Shown here: positions 38,063 to 48,969 of the stretch, piece after piece | How positions within the stretch are numbered: position 1 is the first letter of the stretch | Layout of the letters: the number at the start of each line of letters is the position of its first letter | Source: Polaribacter irgensii 23-P | GTDB lineage: Bacteria > Bacteroidota > Bacteroidia > Flavobacteriales > Flavobacteriaceae | DNA: 64,000 nt | Direction of reading: 5' to 3' | Assembly: GCF_000153225.1 (NCBI RefSeq) | Contig: NZ_CH724148.1 | Span: 438,640 to 502,639 of the forward strand | Translations under genes and position numbers: made by a program | Notes under the pieces: model-generated | Seen by the model: only the letters and a program-made list of their open reading frames with translations | The model's database searches: none | Told to the model about the DNA's origin: nothing

Positions 38063-39223
38063 TTACAACATTTTTTTCATTGCACGATACCATTTTTCAG
38101 GTATCAACTGCTTTGTTGCCGCTACATAGTCTTTATACGTACATGGTATTAACGCATGCCTTTTGTATTTATTATTTGACAAAATATTTATTTCCATCCA
38201 CCATCTTCCCGATTTATTACTTTTATAAAAAGTAAGTGGTTCGTCCTCTTCCAATAAGACTGTAAACCTCTGATAATTCTCTTTGCCTGAAAAAGGATAA
38301 TCTTTTACACGGTAATTAAAACCCTCTATAAAGTACCAAATAATTTGCGCAATTAAATGTGCTGTTTGGTGGTTCTTATCATATTTTGCATTGTACTCAT
38401 AAATTCCAAAAGAGGACACCTTGTCGCTAATACCCGCATACCTTGAAATTGCACAAATCTCTTCACCATAAAACCCATTTGGTGAAGCATTTTTATTTGC
38501 TGGAGCGTCACTTTGACGAATTGCACCAATATCTATAGAAACGATATCAGCATCTCTAAAAGCTGGCTCTATATTTTCTAACTCCTTTGCCTCCCCTAAT
38601 CGGTAGGAATCAAAAAACAAGCTCTCCAACAAGTTGATTTCTTCTTGCGAATTAAAATAAGTCTGATACCCTACGTTGCAATAATTAAACAAGTTATTTG
38701 GCTCTTGCATAATTATTTTACTCAGATACGATTGGGAAGTTAACTCCCCTTCCAAACTCCCTAGATCAAACCGACTGTCTACAGCCGTTAAATTTACAGA
38801 CTGCTCTAAAGCATCATATGCTCTATAATTTATGTAAGTAATGTCCTGACCTCCTCCTATAATAATGGGGATAATATTTTTCTTTAACAAAAAGGCCGTT
38901 ATTTCTTTCACCGCATAATAGGTGTCTGAAACCTGATTTCCTTTCTCAACATTTCCTATATCTACAATATTGCTATGCCAATTACCAGGAAATAATTCGT
39001 ATAATTTATGCCGGATAAGGTATAAGTCTTCGCCACAGCCAAAATTATCTTGTGAGTTTCTATCTTCTTTCACTCCAAAAATAGCAATTTGAACGTTTTC
39101 CAAGATTGGAAAACCTTCTTTTTTTGAATAGATTTGAATATTTCGACCCAAACAGTCCGGAGATTGCTCATCTAATTGTGCAATAACGGAATCTTCTATG
39201 GGAGTTAAAAAGTCGTGATTCAT
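38063..39223 (-). CDS. Ureohydrolase-fold protein (annotated elsewhere as formimidoylglutamase), probably inactive
   Basis: A 386-residue member of the arginase/agmatinase superfamily. Aligning the three metal motifs by eye gives GGGQD (123-127) where active enzymes have GGDHS, DSRFD (149-153) in place of DAHxD, and SIDIG (229-233) in place of SxDxD. Three of six manganese ligands are therefore changed (His to Gln, His to Arg, Asp to Gly), so normal hydrolase chemistry is unlikely. The C-terminal 70 residues (RWWMEINI, tail YKDYVAATKQLIPEKWYRAMKK) are an extension beyond the usual fold. It lies between topA and gldK on the same strand; a link to type IX secretion is only suggested by position. 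Confidence 0.85.
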   Translation of the reverse strand: MNHDFLTPIEDSVIAQLDEQSPDCLGRNIQIYSKKEGFPILENVQIAIFGVKEDRNSQDNFGCGEDLYLIRHKLYELFPGNWHSNIVDIGNVEKGNQVSDTYYAVKEITAFLLKKNIIPIIIGGGQDITYINYRAYDALEQSVNLTAVDSRFDLGSLEGELTSQSYLSKIIMQEPNNLFNYCNVGYQTYFNSQEEINLLESLFFDSYRLGEAKELENIEPAFRDADIVSIDIGAIRQSDAPANKNASPNGFYGEEICAISRYAGISDKVSSFGIYEYNAKYDKNHQTAHLIAQIIWYFIEGFNYRVKDYPFSGKENYQRFTVLLEEDEPLTFYKSNKSGRWWMEINILSNNKYKRHALIPCTYKDYVAATKQLIPEKWYRAMKKML

Positions 39224-39260
39224 TAATTTTCTTAAATAAAAAGAGTGAGATACTAACTAA

Positions 39261-41831
39261 TTAGTTCTTCTTTAGAGTTTTTTTTACTGTTGTTTTCTTT
39301 TTTACCGCAACCTTCTTTTTCGGTGTCACCTTCTTTTTTACCGCAGCCTTCTTTTTCGGTGTCGCCTTCTTTTTTGTTATTTTCTTCTTAGGCGTCTTAG
39401 CTTCTATCATTTTCACAGCTTCCTCTTTTGAAAGCTTTTCTATATCCGTAGTTTTTGGCAACTCAATTTTAAGCTTTCCTTTTAAAACATTAAAACGACC
39501 CCAACGAGCTTTTTCTACACGAATCCCAACATCTTCCCAATTGTGCACAACTTTATCTATTTCTTTCTGTTTTTTAACCTCAATCAATTCTATAATGTCA
39601 GCATCTGAAAGCGTATCAAAATCATACTTTTTACTTACATTTATAAAAATAGAATTCCATTTTATAAAAGGACCAAAACGGCCAACACCCTTTTGTACGG
39701 GCATTTCATCGTAGTGATAAATAGGGGCATCTGCCTTTTGTTTTGCAACAATTAACTCTTCTGCTCTTGGCAAATCAACTTCCATTGGATTTTCTCCTTT
39801 GTCTAAGGAAACAAACATCGTCCCAAAACGAATATAGGGTCCAAAACGACCATTTGAAACAATTACCTCCTCACCCTCATAAGCTCCTAATGTTTTTGGA
39901 AGCAAAAACAATTCTAATGCCTCTTCCATGGTTATGGTGCCTAAATTTTGAGTGGTATTTAAACTTGCAAACAACTTTTCCTCGTCCTCTGGGGCTCCAA
40001 TCTGTGCAATTGGTCCAAATTTACCCAAACGAACTAAAACAGTCTTTCCAGATTCTGGATGCTTTCCTAAAATACGCTCTCCACTTTCTCTTTCTGCATT
40101 TTCTTTTACATCTTCCACATTGTCGTGAAATTTTGTGTAAAAACCTTTGATCATTTCAATCCAATTCGCATCTCCTTCCGAAATATCATCAAAAGAACTT
40201 TCTACTTTTGCCGTGAAACCAAAATCTAAAATATTTGAGAAATTAGCAACTAAAAAATCATTGACAATATTTCCAATATCTGTTGGAACCAATTTATTTT
40301 TGTCAGCTCCTGTTTTTTCTTCTAAAAGAGCTTCTTCCACTACTCCATTTGATAAAACTAGTTGTTGATAAGACCTTTCTAACCCTTCATTCTGTCCTTT
40401 TTCTACATACTTTCTGCGTTGAACTGTAGAAATTGTAGGCGCATATGTAGAAGGTCTTCCAATGCCCAGTTCTTCTAACTGCTTTACTAAAGAAGCTTCT
40501 GTAAACCGGTAAGGTGGACTTGTAAAACGCTGCGTTGCATTGATAAAAGCATAAGCCAAAGCATCTTTAATCGTTAAGTTTGGCAACATTCCTGCTTGTT
40601 CCTCGTCTTCATTATCCGTTCCTTCTAAGTAAACCTTTAAGAAACCTTCAAATTTGATCATTTCACCATTTGCAGTGAATATTTTAGAATTTTCAGAGTT
40701 TTCAATTTTCACGTTTGTGCGTTCTAATTGCGCATCACTCATTTGAGAAGCTACTGTCCTTTTCCAAATTAAATCATACAATCTATCTTGGTCGTATTCT
40801 GTACTTATCGAATGTACTTTCATACTTGTGGGACGGATCGCTTCATGGGCCTCTTGTGCCCCTTTTGACTTGGTCTTAAAAACACGCTGCTTGCTGTATT
40901 CAGCGCCGTAATAATTTGTAATTTCCTCTTCAGCGGCATTTCTTGCATCCACAGATAAATTCAAACTATCCGTTCTCATATATGTAATCAAACCCGCTTC
41001 ATACAAACGCTGGGCAACCTGCATTGTTTTGCCAACGGCAAACCCTAATTTTCTGGATGCTTCTTGTTGTAATGTAGATGTTGTAAAAGGTCCAGCTGGT
41101 GACTTCTTTGCTGGTTTTTTAGTTAAATCTGCAATAGAAAAATCTGCATTGGCACAAGATTTTAAAAAATGCTCCGCAGTCTCTTTAGAATTAAAATTCT
41201 TTGGAATTGTTGCTTTGAACATTTTTCCTTCGCTGTTCGTGAACTGCGCAACTACTTTATAATGCGTTTCTGCCACAAAACTAAGAATGCTACGCTCTCT
41301 CTCTACAATCAAACGAACTGCCACTGATTGTACTCTCCCGGCAGACAAACCTCCTTTTACCTTACGCCACAAAACGGGTGACAATTCATAACCAACAAGT
41401 CGATCTAAAACTCTACGAGCTTGCTGTGCATTTACCATATTGTAATCGATATCTCTCGGATTTTCAACTGCTTTTAAAATTGCATTCTTTGTTATTTCAT
41501 GGAAAACAATCCGTTTTGTATTTTCATCTTTTAATCCTAATTGCTCCTTTAAGTGCCAAGCAATAGCCTCTCCTTCCCGATCCTCATCACTTGCCAACCA
41601 AACAGTCTCTGCTTTTTTTGCTAATGCTCTTAACTTTTTAACAATTGTTTTTTTGTCATCTGAAACAATATACTTCGGACTAAAATCACCGTCCACGTCA
41701 ATTCCTAATTCTTTCGAAGGTAAATCTGCAATGTGCCCATAACTAGATTCTACTTGAAAATCTTTTCCAAGGAACTTCTCGATGGTTTTTGCTTTTGCTG
41801 GTGATTCTACAATTACTAAATTCTTTGCCAT
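39261..41831 (-). CDS. topA: DNA topoisomerase I
   Basis: TopA relaxes negative supercoils. The 856-residue protein starts with a Toprim domain (NLVIVESPAKAKTIEKFLG; acidic DEDREGEA near residue 111) and has the catalytic tyrosine in LITYMRTDS near residue 287. C-terminal repeats with GRFGPYIRFG and GVGRFGPFIKW replace zinc fingers. The last 45 residues or so are a very basic lysine/alanine/proline/threonine tail (KKKATPKKKAAV repeats), like that of histone H1-type proteins, probably for nonspecific DNA binding. A -7 box TACTTTTG lies at 41885-41892, and a near-palindrome AACGTA..TACGTT at 41854-41873 lies in the leader. Confidence 0.97.
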   Translation of the reverse strand: MAKNLVIVESPAKAKTIEKFLGKDFQVESSYGHIADLPSKELGIDVDGDFSPKYIVSDDKKTIVKKLRALAKKAETVWLASDEDREGEAIAWHLKEQLGLKDENTKRIVFHEITKNAILKAVENPRDIDYNMVNAQQARRVLDRLVGYELSPVLWRKVKGGLSAGRVQSVAVRLIVERERSILSFVAETHYKVVAQFTNSEGKMFKATIPKNFNSKETAEHFLKSCANADFSIADLTKKPAKKSPAGPFTTSTLQQEASRKLGFAVGKTMQVAQRLYEAGLITYMRTDSLNLSVDARNAAEEEITNYYGAEYSKQRVFKTKSKGAQEAHEAIRPTSMKVHSISTEYDQDRLYDLIWKRTVASQMSDAQLERTNVKIENSENSKIFTANGEMIKFEGFLKVYLEGTDNEDEEQAGMLPNLTIKDALAYAFINATQRFTSPPYRFTEASLVKQLEELGIGRPSTYAPTISTVQRRKYVEKGQNEGLERSYQQLVLSNGVVEEALLEEKTGADKNKLVPTDIGNIVNDFLVANFSNILDFGFTAKVESSFDDISEGDANWIEMIKGFYTKFHDNVEDVKENAERESGERILGKHPESGKTVLVRLGKFGPIAQIGAPEDEEKLFASLNTTQNLGTITMEEALELFLLPKTLGAYEGEEVIVSNGRFGPYIRFGTMFVSLDKGENPMEVDLPRAEELIVAKQKADAPIYHYDEMPVQKGVGRFGPFIKWNSIFINVSKKYDFDTLSDADIIELIEVKKQKEIDKVVHNWEDVGIRVEKARWGRFNVLKGKLKIELPKTTDIEKLSKEEAVKMIEAKTPKKKITKKKATPKKKAAVKKKVTPKKKVAVKKKTTVKKTLKKN
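39302..39373. repeat. Two imperfect 36-base tandem repeats inside topA
   Basis: Units at 39302-39337 and 39338-39373 differ at two positions only and each encode a 12-residue basic repeat of the form KKKxTPKKKxAV in the TopA tail. In-frame expansion or contraction would change tail length without breaking the gene. Confidence 0.75.
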
Positions 41832-42227
41832 GTATCTTTCTTTTTTCTCAATTAACGTAGTTTAACTTACGTTCTTTTGAATCACAAAAGTATGTTGTTT
41901 TTTTTTATTATTATTTTTTTAAAAAAATTTAACTCATTTTTAATGGATAAAATCATTCTTCGATAATTTTCCATCCCACTTCCACACCTAAGTTTTAAGC
42001 AATTATAAGAAGATAATTACCAAACGCTACCTCCCATTTTTTTCACACTGGATAAATCGGAAGCAACCCTGTATTCATCCCATCATTTTCTTTACAACTG
42101 CACCTAGCTTTAAGCACCCAAAAGCAGTTATTCCGCACATTATCAAAGAATATCAAAACTAATTGTTTTCTGCCAATTTGTCATTCCTTTTCATTTTTGG
42201 TTGTATCTTTGCTTTTCATTTTTGCCT
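41832..42227. other. Intergenic region between topA and miaB
   Basis: Nearly 400 bases without a gene. At the left edge is the presumed topA promoter (TACTTTTG, 41885-41892, minus strand) and an imperfect palindrome (41854-41873) between it and the start codon. At the right edge is the miaB promoter. The middle (about 41940-42170) holds nothing I recognise. Confidence 0.5.
42178..42211 (+). promoter_or_regulatory. Promoter of miaB
   Basis: TTG at 42178-42180, a 23-base spacer and TATCTTTG at 42204-42211 match the Bacteroidota consensus. The box overlaps an in-frame TTG at 42201, which rules out that upstream start and fixes the ATG at 42228 as the beginning of miaB, with a leader of roughly 12 bases. 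Confidence 0.68.
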
Positions 42228-43682
42228 ATGGAACCCAGCGTAAAAGTTATCAACGAGAAAATTCAAGGAAAAGCCCTTGTTACAGAAAATAAGATAGAAA
42301 ACACAAAGAAACTATTCATAGAGAGTTACGGCTGTCAGATGAATATGAACGACAGTGAAATTGTTGCTGCAATCTTAGATAAAGAAGGCTATAACACAAC
42401 TCAGATCTTAGAAGAAGCAGATTTAGTTTTGGTAAATACCTGCTCTATTCGAGAGAAAGCTGAAACTTCCGTACGGAAACGCTTACAAAAATACAATGCG
42501 GTAAAAAAAATAAACCCAAAGATGAAGGTTGGCGTTTTAGGCTGTATGGCAGAACGTTTGAAAGAAAAGTTTTTAGAAGAAGAAAAAATTGTGGATTTGG
42601 TTGTCGGACCTGATGCCTATAAAGATCTACCAAATTTATTAAGCGAAGTTAGTGAAGGTAGAAGTGCAGTAAATGTAATTTTATCCAAAGATGAAACCTA
42701 CGGTGATATCTCTCCCGTTCGCTTGAATACAAATGGGGTCACTGCTTTTGTATCCATTACCAGAGGTTGTGATAATATGTGTACTTTTTGCGTCGTTCCG
42801 TTTACTCGCGGTCGTGAAAGAAGTAGGGATCCAAAAAGTATTTTGGAAGAAATTCAATCAATGGTAGACCAAAACTTCAAAGAAATTACGCTGCTAGGAC
42901 AAAATGTAGATAGTTTCTTATGGTTTGGCGGTGGACTAAAGAAAGATTTCAAAAAAGCTACGGAAATGGCACGGGCAACTGCAATAGGTTTTGCAGAATT
43001 GTTAGACATGTGCGCTACAAAATTTCCAAAAACACGCTTCCGCTTTTCCACTTCGAATCCACAAGACATGAGTTTAGATGTCATACATGTAATGGCAAAA
43101 CATATTAATATTTGTAAATACCTTCATTTACCTGTTCAGAGTGGAAGTAACGCGATGTTAAAGGCAATGAATAGGCAACATACGCGTGAAGAATACATGA
43201 CCTTGGTGGATAACATTTTTAAAATTATTCCAGAAATGTCATTATCACAAGACATGATTGTTGGATTTTGTGGGGAAACTGAAGAAGACCATCAAGATAC
43301 ACTCGCTTTAATGCAATATGTAAAATATGATTTCGGATTTATGTTTACGTATTCGGAAAGACCAGGAACTTTAGCGGGAAATAAGATGGATGACGATGTG
43401 CCACAGCCTGTTAAAAAGCGCAGACTCCAAGAGATCATAGACTTGCAACAAGAACATGCGTTGTTTAGAACACAGCAGCACTTAGGGAAAATAGAGGAGT
43501 TTTTAATTGAAGGTACTTCGAAAAAAAATCCAGATGAATGGAAGGCGAGAAACACACAAAATACAATAGCAGTTTTCAAAAAAGAGCATTATAAATTAGG
43601 TGATTTTGTAAATGTAAAAGTTGAAGACTGTACTTCTGCAACATTAAAAGGAACTGTTGTTGGGTATTCTGACAATAACTGA
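42228..43682 (+). CDS. miaB: tRNA-2-methylthio-N6-dimethylallyladenosine synthase
   Basis: MiaB adds a methylthio group at position 37 of tRNAs using two [4Fe-4S] clusters and SAM. From the ATG at 42228 the protein has 484 residues. The N-terminal UPF0004 domain has cysteines in YGCQMN, NTCSIREKAE and LGCMAERLK. The radical-SAM cysteines are in RGCDNMCTFCVVPFTRG, and a C-terminal TRAM domain starts near residue 420. There is a 30-residue insertion-like segment (LKKDFKKATEMARATA) in the radical SAM domain, common in Bacteroidota. It is transcribed alone or with the next gene, 76 bases downstream. Confidence 0.96.
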   Translation: MEPSVKVINEKIQGKALVTENKIENTKKLFIESYGCQMNMNDSEIVAAILDKEGYNTTQILEEADLVLVNTCSIREKAETSVRKRLQKYNAVKKINPKMKVGVLGCMAERLKEKFLEEEKIVDLVVGPDAYKDLPNLLSEVSEGRSAVNVILSKDETYGDISPVRLNTNGVTAFVSITRGCDNMCTFCVVPFTRGRERSRDPKSILEEIQSMVDQNFKEITLLGQNVDSFLWFGGGLKKDFKKATEMARATAIGFAELLDMCATKFPKTRFRFSTSNPQDMSLDVIHVMAKHINICKYLHLPVQSGSNAMLKAMNRQHTREEYMTLVDNIFKIIPEMSLSQDMIVGFCGETEEDHQDTLALMQYVKYDFGFMFTYSERPGTLAGNKMDDDVPQPVKKRRLQEIIDLQQEHALFRTQQHLGKIEEFLIEGTSKKNPDEWKARNTQNTIAVFKKEHYKLGDFVNVKVEDCTSATLKGTVVGYSDNN

Positions 43683-43758
43683 TTGCCCCAAAGAATAAAT
43701 ATTAAGTATTCCAAATACTGGAAGCTTCACTAAAAAATCCAATTTCAAAATAGAAACT

Positions 43759-44982
43759 ATGGAAAACTTGCAAGCATTAAAACAACGCTTTGGAATCATT
43801 GGTAATGATCTTCATCTGAACCGTGCCTTAGAAAAATCAATTCGAGTTGCACCTACAGATATCTCTGTCTTAGTAACAGGAGAAAGTGGTGTAGGAAAAG
43901 AAAATATTCCGAAAATCATACACTCATTGTCACACCGGAAACATGCAAAATACATTGCTGTCAACTGCGGTGCAATTCCTGAGGGAACTATTGATAGTGA
44001 ACTTTTTGGACATGAAAAAGGATCATTCACCGGAGCAACACAAGATCGAAAAGGATATTTTGAAGTTGCAGATGGGGGTACCATCTTTTTAGATGAAGTT
44101 GGTGAATTACCATTAACCACACAAGTGCGTTTGTTACGTGTTTTAGAAAACGGAGAATTTATCAAGGTAGGTTCTTCAAAACCTCAAAAAACCGATGTTC
44201 GGATTGTAGCTGCTACCAACATAAATATGCAAGCAGCAATTGAAAAAGAGCGTTTTCGAGAAGATTTATATTACCGTTTAAGTACGATAGAAATAGATTT
44301 ACCAGCACTTCGAGAACGCAATGAAGACATCCATTTGTTGTTTCGAAAATTTGCTTCTGACTTTGCAGAAAAATACAGAATGCCTTCAATTCGCTTGGAT
44401 GAAAATGCAGTTACCATCCTACTAAACTATCGTTTTCCTGGCAATATTAGACAGTTAAAAAATCTCGCCGAACAAATTTCTGTGATTGAAGAAAGTAGGG
44501 TTATCACAGGAAAAAAGCTACAAGACTATCTCCCCAATAACAAAGGAAATCTGCCCGCTGTAATTGGAGGAAAAAAAGACAACGATTTTTCTTCAGAAAG
44601 AGATATCATGTATAAAATCCTTTTTGACATGCGGAATGATATCAACGATTTAAAAAAATTGACACTCGATTTAATGAAAACTGGAGATATCGAAGAAGTA
44701 GAAGAAAGAAACCATCAACTAATAGAAAAAATCTACGCGGACCAAGAAAGAAAAGAACGCAATATTGAAGTGATGAACATCCCCCAGAATTCATCGAAAG
44801 AAAAAGAGTATGATTTTATAGAGACCATTCAAGAAGATGAGTCTTTATCTTTACAAGACAAAGAAATTGAAATGATTACCAAGTCTCTCGAAAAAAATAA
44901 AAATAAACGAAAATTAGCCGCAAAGGAATTAGGAATCTCAGAAAGAACCCTTTATCGAAAAATAAAACAGTATGATTTATAA
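43759..44982 (+). CDS. Sigma-54-interacting AAA+ transcriptional activator without sensor domain
   Basis: A 407-residue enhancer-binding protein. The AAA+ domain begins almost at the N-terminus (FGIIGNDLHLNRALEKSIRVA), with Walker A GESGVGKE near residue 41, the sigma-54 contact loop GSFTGA near residue 91 (canonical GAFTGA) and Walker B DEVGELP near residue 114. A charged linker of about 100 residues leads to a Fis-type HTH (RKLAAKELGISERTLYRKIK) at the end. There is no receiver, GAF or PAS domain, so activity is probably set by expression or by a partner. It stands upstream of lptE and secG on the same strand. Confidence 0.93.
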   Translation: MENLQALKQRFGIIGNDLHLNRALEKSIRVAPTDISVLVTGESGVGKENIPKIIHSLSHRKHAKYIAVNCGAIPEGTIDSELFGHEKGSFTGATQDRKGYFEVADGGTIFLDEVGELPLTTQVRLLRVLENGEFIKVGSSKPQKTDVRIVAATNINMQAAIEKERFREDLYYRLSTIEIDLPALRERNEDIHLLFRKFASDFAEKYRMPSIRLDENAVTILLNYRFPGNIRQLKNLAEQISVIEESRVITGKKLQDYLPNNKGNLPAVIGGKKDNDFSSERDIMYKILFDMRNDINDLKKLTLDLMKTGDIEEVEERNHQLIEKIYADQERKERNIEVMNIPQNSSKEKEYDFIETIQEDESLSLQDKEIEMITKSLEKNKNKRKLAAKELGISERTLYRKIKQYDL

Positions 44983-45091
44983 TGAATCTCAGAACAACGG
45001 TTCATTTATTCAAGAGAAGATTATTTGTTTTGAAGCCATTTAAAAAACCCTATATTTAAATTTTGTACGAAGTTAAAACCGATTTATCTCA

Positions 45092-45598
45092 ATGAAAAAA
45101 GTATATTATATTCCCCTCTTTGTCTTATGTGTTTTATTCTTTACAAGGTGCGGAATTTACGGTTTTACTGGCGGAGATGTGGGAAGTGCGAAAACAATTC
45201 AAATAGATTTTTTCCAAAACCAAGCACAATTAATAGAGCCAGGTCTCGGTCAGGATTTTACATTAGCATTGCAAGACTTATTTACAAGACAGACAAATCT
45301 AACGTTAGTATCTTCAAATGGCGAACTTTATTTTAGCGGGGAAATTACCAGTTATAGAATAGCACCAATGAGTGCTACTTCTCAACAAACATCAGCACAA
45401 AACAGACTGACTATTAGTGTAAATGTGAGGTATGCAAACACCACCGATGAAAAGAAAAATTTTGAAAAATCTTTTTCTTTTTATTCCGACTATCCAGCAA
45501 CTTCCCAATTAACGGGGGGCGTTCAAGAAGCTGCTTTTACAGAAATAATTGACCGAATAACACAAGACGTATTTAATGCTTCTGTTGGCAAATGGTAA
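45092..45598 (+). CDS. lptE: LptE family lipopolysaccharide assembly lipoprotein
   Basis: LptE plugs the LptD outer-membrane barrel that inserts lipopolysaccharide. The 168-residue protein has a lipoprotein signal (MKKVYYIPLFVLCVLFFTRC, cysteine at residue 20) and the Bacteroidota LptE beginning GIYGFTGGDVGSAKTIQIDFF; the remainder (ELYFSGEITSYRIAPMSA) fits the same fold. It is 109 bases after the sigma-54 activator and 26 bases before the next gene. Confidence 0.9.
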   Translation: MKKVYYIPLFVLCVLFFTRCGIYGFTGGDVGSAKTIQIDFFQNQAQLIEPGLGQDFTLALQDLFTRQTNLTLVSSNGELYFSGEITSYRIAPMSATSQQTSAQNRLTISVNVRYANTTDEKKNFEKSFSFYSDYPATSQLTGGVQEAAFTEIIDRITQDVFNASVGKW

Positions 45599-45624
45599 GT
45601 ATATAACTCGAAGAAAAAAATATT

Positions 45625-46338
45625 TTGAAAATAAAAAGTTTCCTGAATTTACTTGGCAAAAAGCCTTTTATTAAGGCTCAAGAAACCCTCGCTTTAAAAG
45701 CTATTGTAGATGAGTTTCCTTATTTTCAAACAGCGCGGGTTTTGTATTTAAAAGGATTGAAAAATCAAGATAGTTTTAAATATAATAATGAATTAAAAGT
45801 AACGGCGGCATTTACTGCAGATCGCACTATTTTATTCAATTATATTACCTCTTTCGATACCGAAATAAGTAAAAAGGGAGAAATTCAGACACAAAATACG
45901 GCCACGGTCTCTCTACAAAAAACAAAAAAAAGTGTCCCCAATGAAGCACCTGGGCATTCCCAAAAACCACATTCCTTCTCTGCCACTGAAAGTCATTCAT
46001 TTCATCAATGGCTGCAGTTAGCAACAAAAAAAACAATTGTCAGAAATAATGACAAGCCAGTTCGCGAAAAACACACTAAAGAAGGCATCATTAATACGTT
46101 TATTCAAAATAACCCAAAAATTACCCCTCTTGAAAAAGGAGAAAATTTCACTACTCCGATCTCTAAAAACAAACAGGACAATGCATTGATGACAGAAACT
46201 TTGGCAAGCGTTTATCTTGCTCAAAAAAAGTATGAAAATGCAATACAAGCTTATAAAATTTTAAGCTTGAAATATCCAGAAAAAAGTGGTTTCTTTGCAA
46301 ACGAGATTAAAAAAATACAAATTTTACAAAAAAAATAA
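45625..46338 (+). CDS. Hypothetical protein with C-terminal TPR-like segment
   Basis: A 237-residue protein with no signal peptide. The N-terminal 80 residues are helical (LNLLGKKPFIKAQETLALKA), the middle is a low-complexity, lysine- and threonine-rich stretch (residues 90-165), and the end (ASVYLAQKKYENAIQAYKIL) resembles a single TPR. The start must be TTG at 45625 as no ATG fits the homologous-looking beginning. It is found between lptE and secG, 26 bases after the first and 3 bases before the second, so it belongs to that envelope operon. A role in protein or lipopolysaccharide transport is only suggested by position. Confidence 0.75.
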   Translation: MKIKSFLNLLGKKPFIKAQETLALKAIVDEFPYFQTARVLYLKGLKNQDSFKYNNELKVTAAFTADRTILFNYITSFDTEISKKGEIQTQNTATVSLQKTKKSVPNEAPGHSQKPHSFSATESHSFHQWLQLATKKTIVRNNDKPVREKHTKEGIINTFIQNNPKITPLEKGENFTTPISKNKQDNALMTETLASVYLAQKKYENAIQAYKILSLKYPEKSGFFANEIKKIQILQKK

Positions 46339-46341
46339 AGT

Positions 46342-46677
46342 ATGAATTATAACTTATTTTTAGGAGTTATCCTATTGGTAGCAGTCATCTTAATTTTAAT
46401 AGTTATGGTACAAAACCCGAAAGGTGGAGGATTGTCTTCTTCTTTTGGTGGTGGTGCGCAATCTTTAGGTGGTGTTCAAAATACGAACAACTTCCTAGAT
46501 AGAACTACTTGGACGCTTGCAATTGCGATGTTTGCATTAATCCTTTTATCCAACTTTGCAATTGACAGAGGTGGTGCCAATGACTTTAAGTTAGACAACA
46601 CATTAGAAGGCATAGAAACTACAGTTCTTACAGCACCAGAAACAACAACAACAACAACAAACGATAGTTTAAAATAA
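46342..46677 (+). CDS. secG: Preprotein translocase subunit SecG
   Basis: SecG is an auxiliary subunit of the SecYEG channel. The 111-residue protein has two membrane helices (residues 3-22 and 52-70) joined by a glycine-rich loop with the family motif VQNPKGGGLSSSFGGGAQ, and a C-terminal threonine-rich tail (PETTTTTTNDSLK). It begins 3 bases after the preceding gene. Confidence 0.95.
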   Translation: MNYNLFLGVILLVAVILILIVMVQNPKGGGLSSSFGGGAQSLGGVQNTNNFLDRTTWTLAIAMFALILLSNFAIDRGGANDFKLDNTLEGIETTVLTAPETTTTTTNDSLK

Positions 46678-46698
46678 GCAGTTGTACTACACAACTTC

Positions 46699-46735
46699 AA
46701 ATGCCAATGTGGATGACACGTTGGCATTTTTTTAT
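46699..46735 (+). terminator. Intrinsic terminator after secG
   Basis: AAATGCCAATGTG pairs with CACGTTGGCATTT (thirteen pairs, one G-T) around a five-base loop, followed by a T run. It lies 21 bases after the secG stop codon and separates the lptE-secG transcript from groES-groEL. Confidence 0.9.
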
Positions 46736-46842
46736 TTAAAAAAGTACCTTTACTTTTATTTTTTTTGAAAGATTGTCATCTATCCTGTATTGGCATACTT
46801 TCTGATTGGTAGTTATCATAAATTATAAATAAAAAAATAACG

Positions 46843-47118
46843 ATGGGATTAAACATAAAGCCTTTAGCAGATAGAGTTCTAATAGAGCCTGCAGCGGCAG
46901 AAACAAAAACCGCGTCTGGACTAATCATTCCTGACAACGCAAAAGAAAAGCCACAACAAGGCACCGTGGTTGCTATTGGAAATGGTAAAATTGATGAGCC
47001 ATTAACAGTTAAAATTGGAGATACTGTTTTGTACAGTAAATATGGTGGAACTGATTTAAAATTAGAAGGCAAAGACTATTTAATGATGCGCGAAAGCGAC
47101 ATTTTAGCAATTATTTAA
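46843..47118 (+). CDS. groES: Co-chaperonin GroES
   Basis: GroES caps the GroEL chamber. The 91-residue protein has the standard beginning [20 protein letters not shown], the mobile loop with [16 protein letters not shown], and the end [13 protein letters not shown]. It is 100 bases upstream of groEL in the usual order. I found no CIRCE operator between 46736 and 46843, so heat control must be by another route. Confidence 0.97.
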   Translation: MGLNIKPLADRVLIEPAAAETKTASGLIIPDNAKEKPQQGTVVAIGNGKIDEPLTVKIGDTVLYSKYGGTDLKLEGKDYLMMRESDILAII

Positions 47119-47188
47119 ATTGCTGTTGGCGACAGGTATTTTCCTGTGGCTTGTAAAAAAAATAAAAACTCTTTTTAGCAGAAGTTAA

Positions 47189-48853
<1,665 letters not shown>

Positions 48854-48909
48854 ACTTACAATATAAGCGTGCAAAAAAAGTAGGCTTGTAAACATTATCG
48901 ATTCCAAAT

Positions 48910-48945
48910 AAAAATCCGTTAGAAAATTTCTAACGGATTTTTTTT
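48910..48945. terminator. Bidirectional terminator between groEL and glyS
   Basis: AAATCCGTTAGAAA pairs exactly with TTTCTAACGGATTT, flanked by A on the left and eight T on the right. It should end groEL transcription (plus) and, with four or five T on the other strand, probably also glyS transcription (minus, stop codon at 48970). Confidence 0.88.
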
Positions 48946-48969
48946 GATTTTAATGCCTACTCAGAAAAC

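Noticed and set aside
46736..46842. CIRCE heat-shock operator before groES
   Set aside because: No TTAGCACTC-N9-GAGTGCTAA inverted repeat is present.
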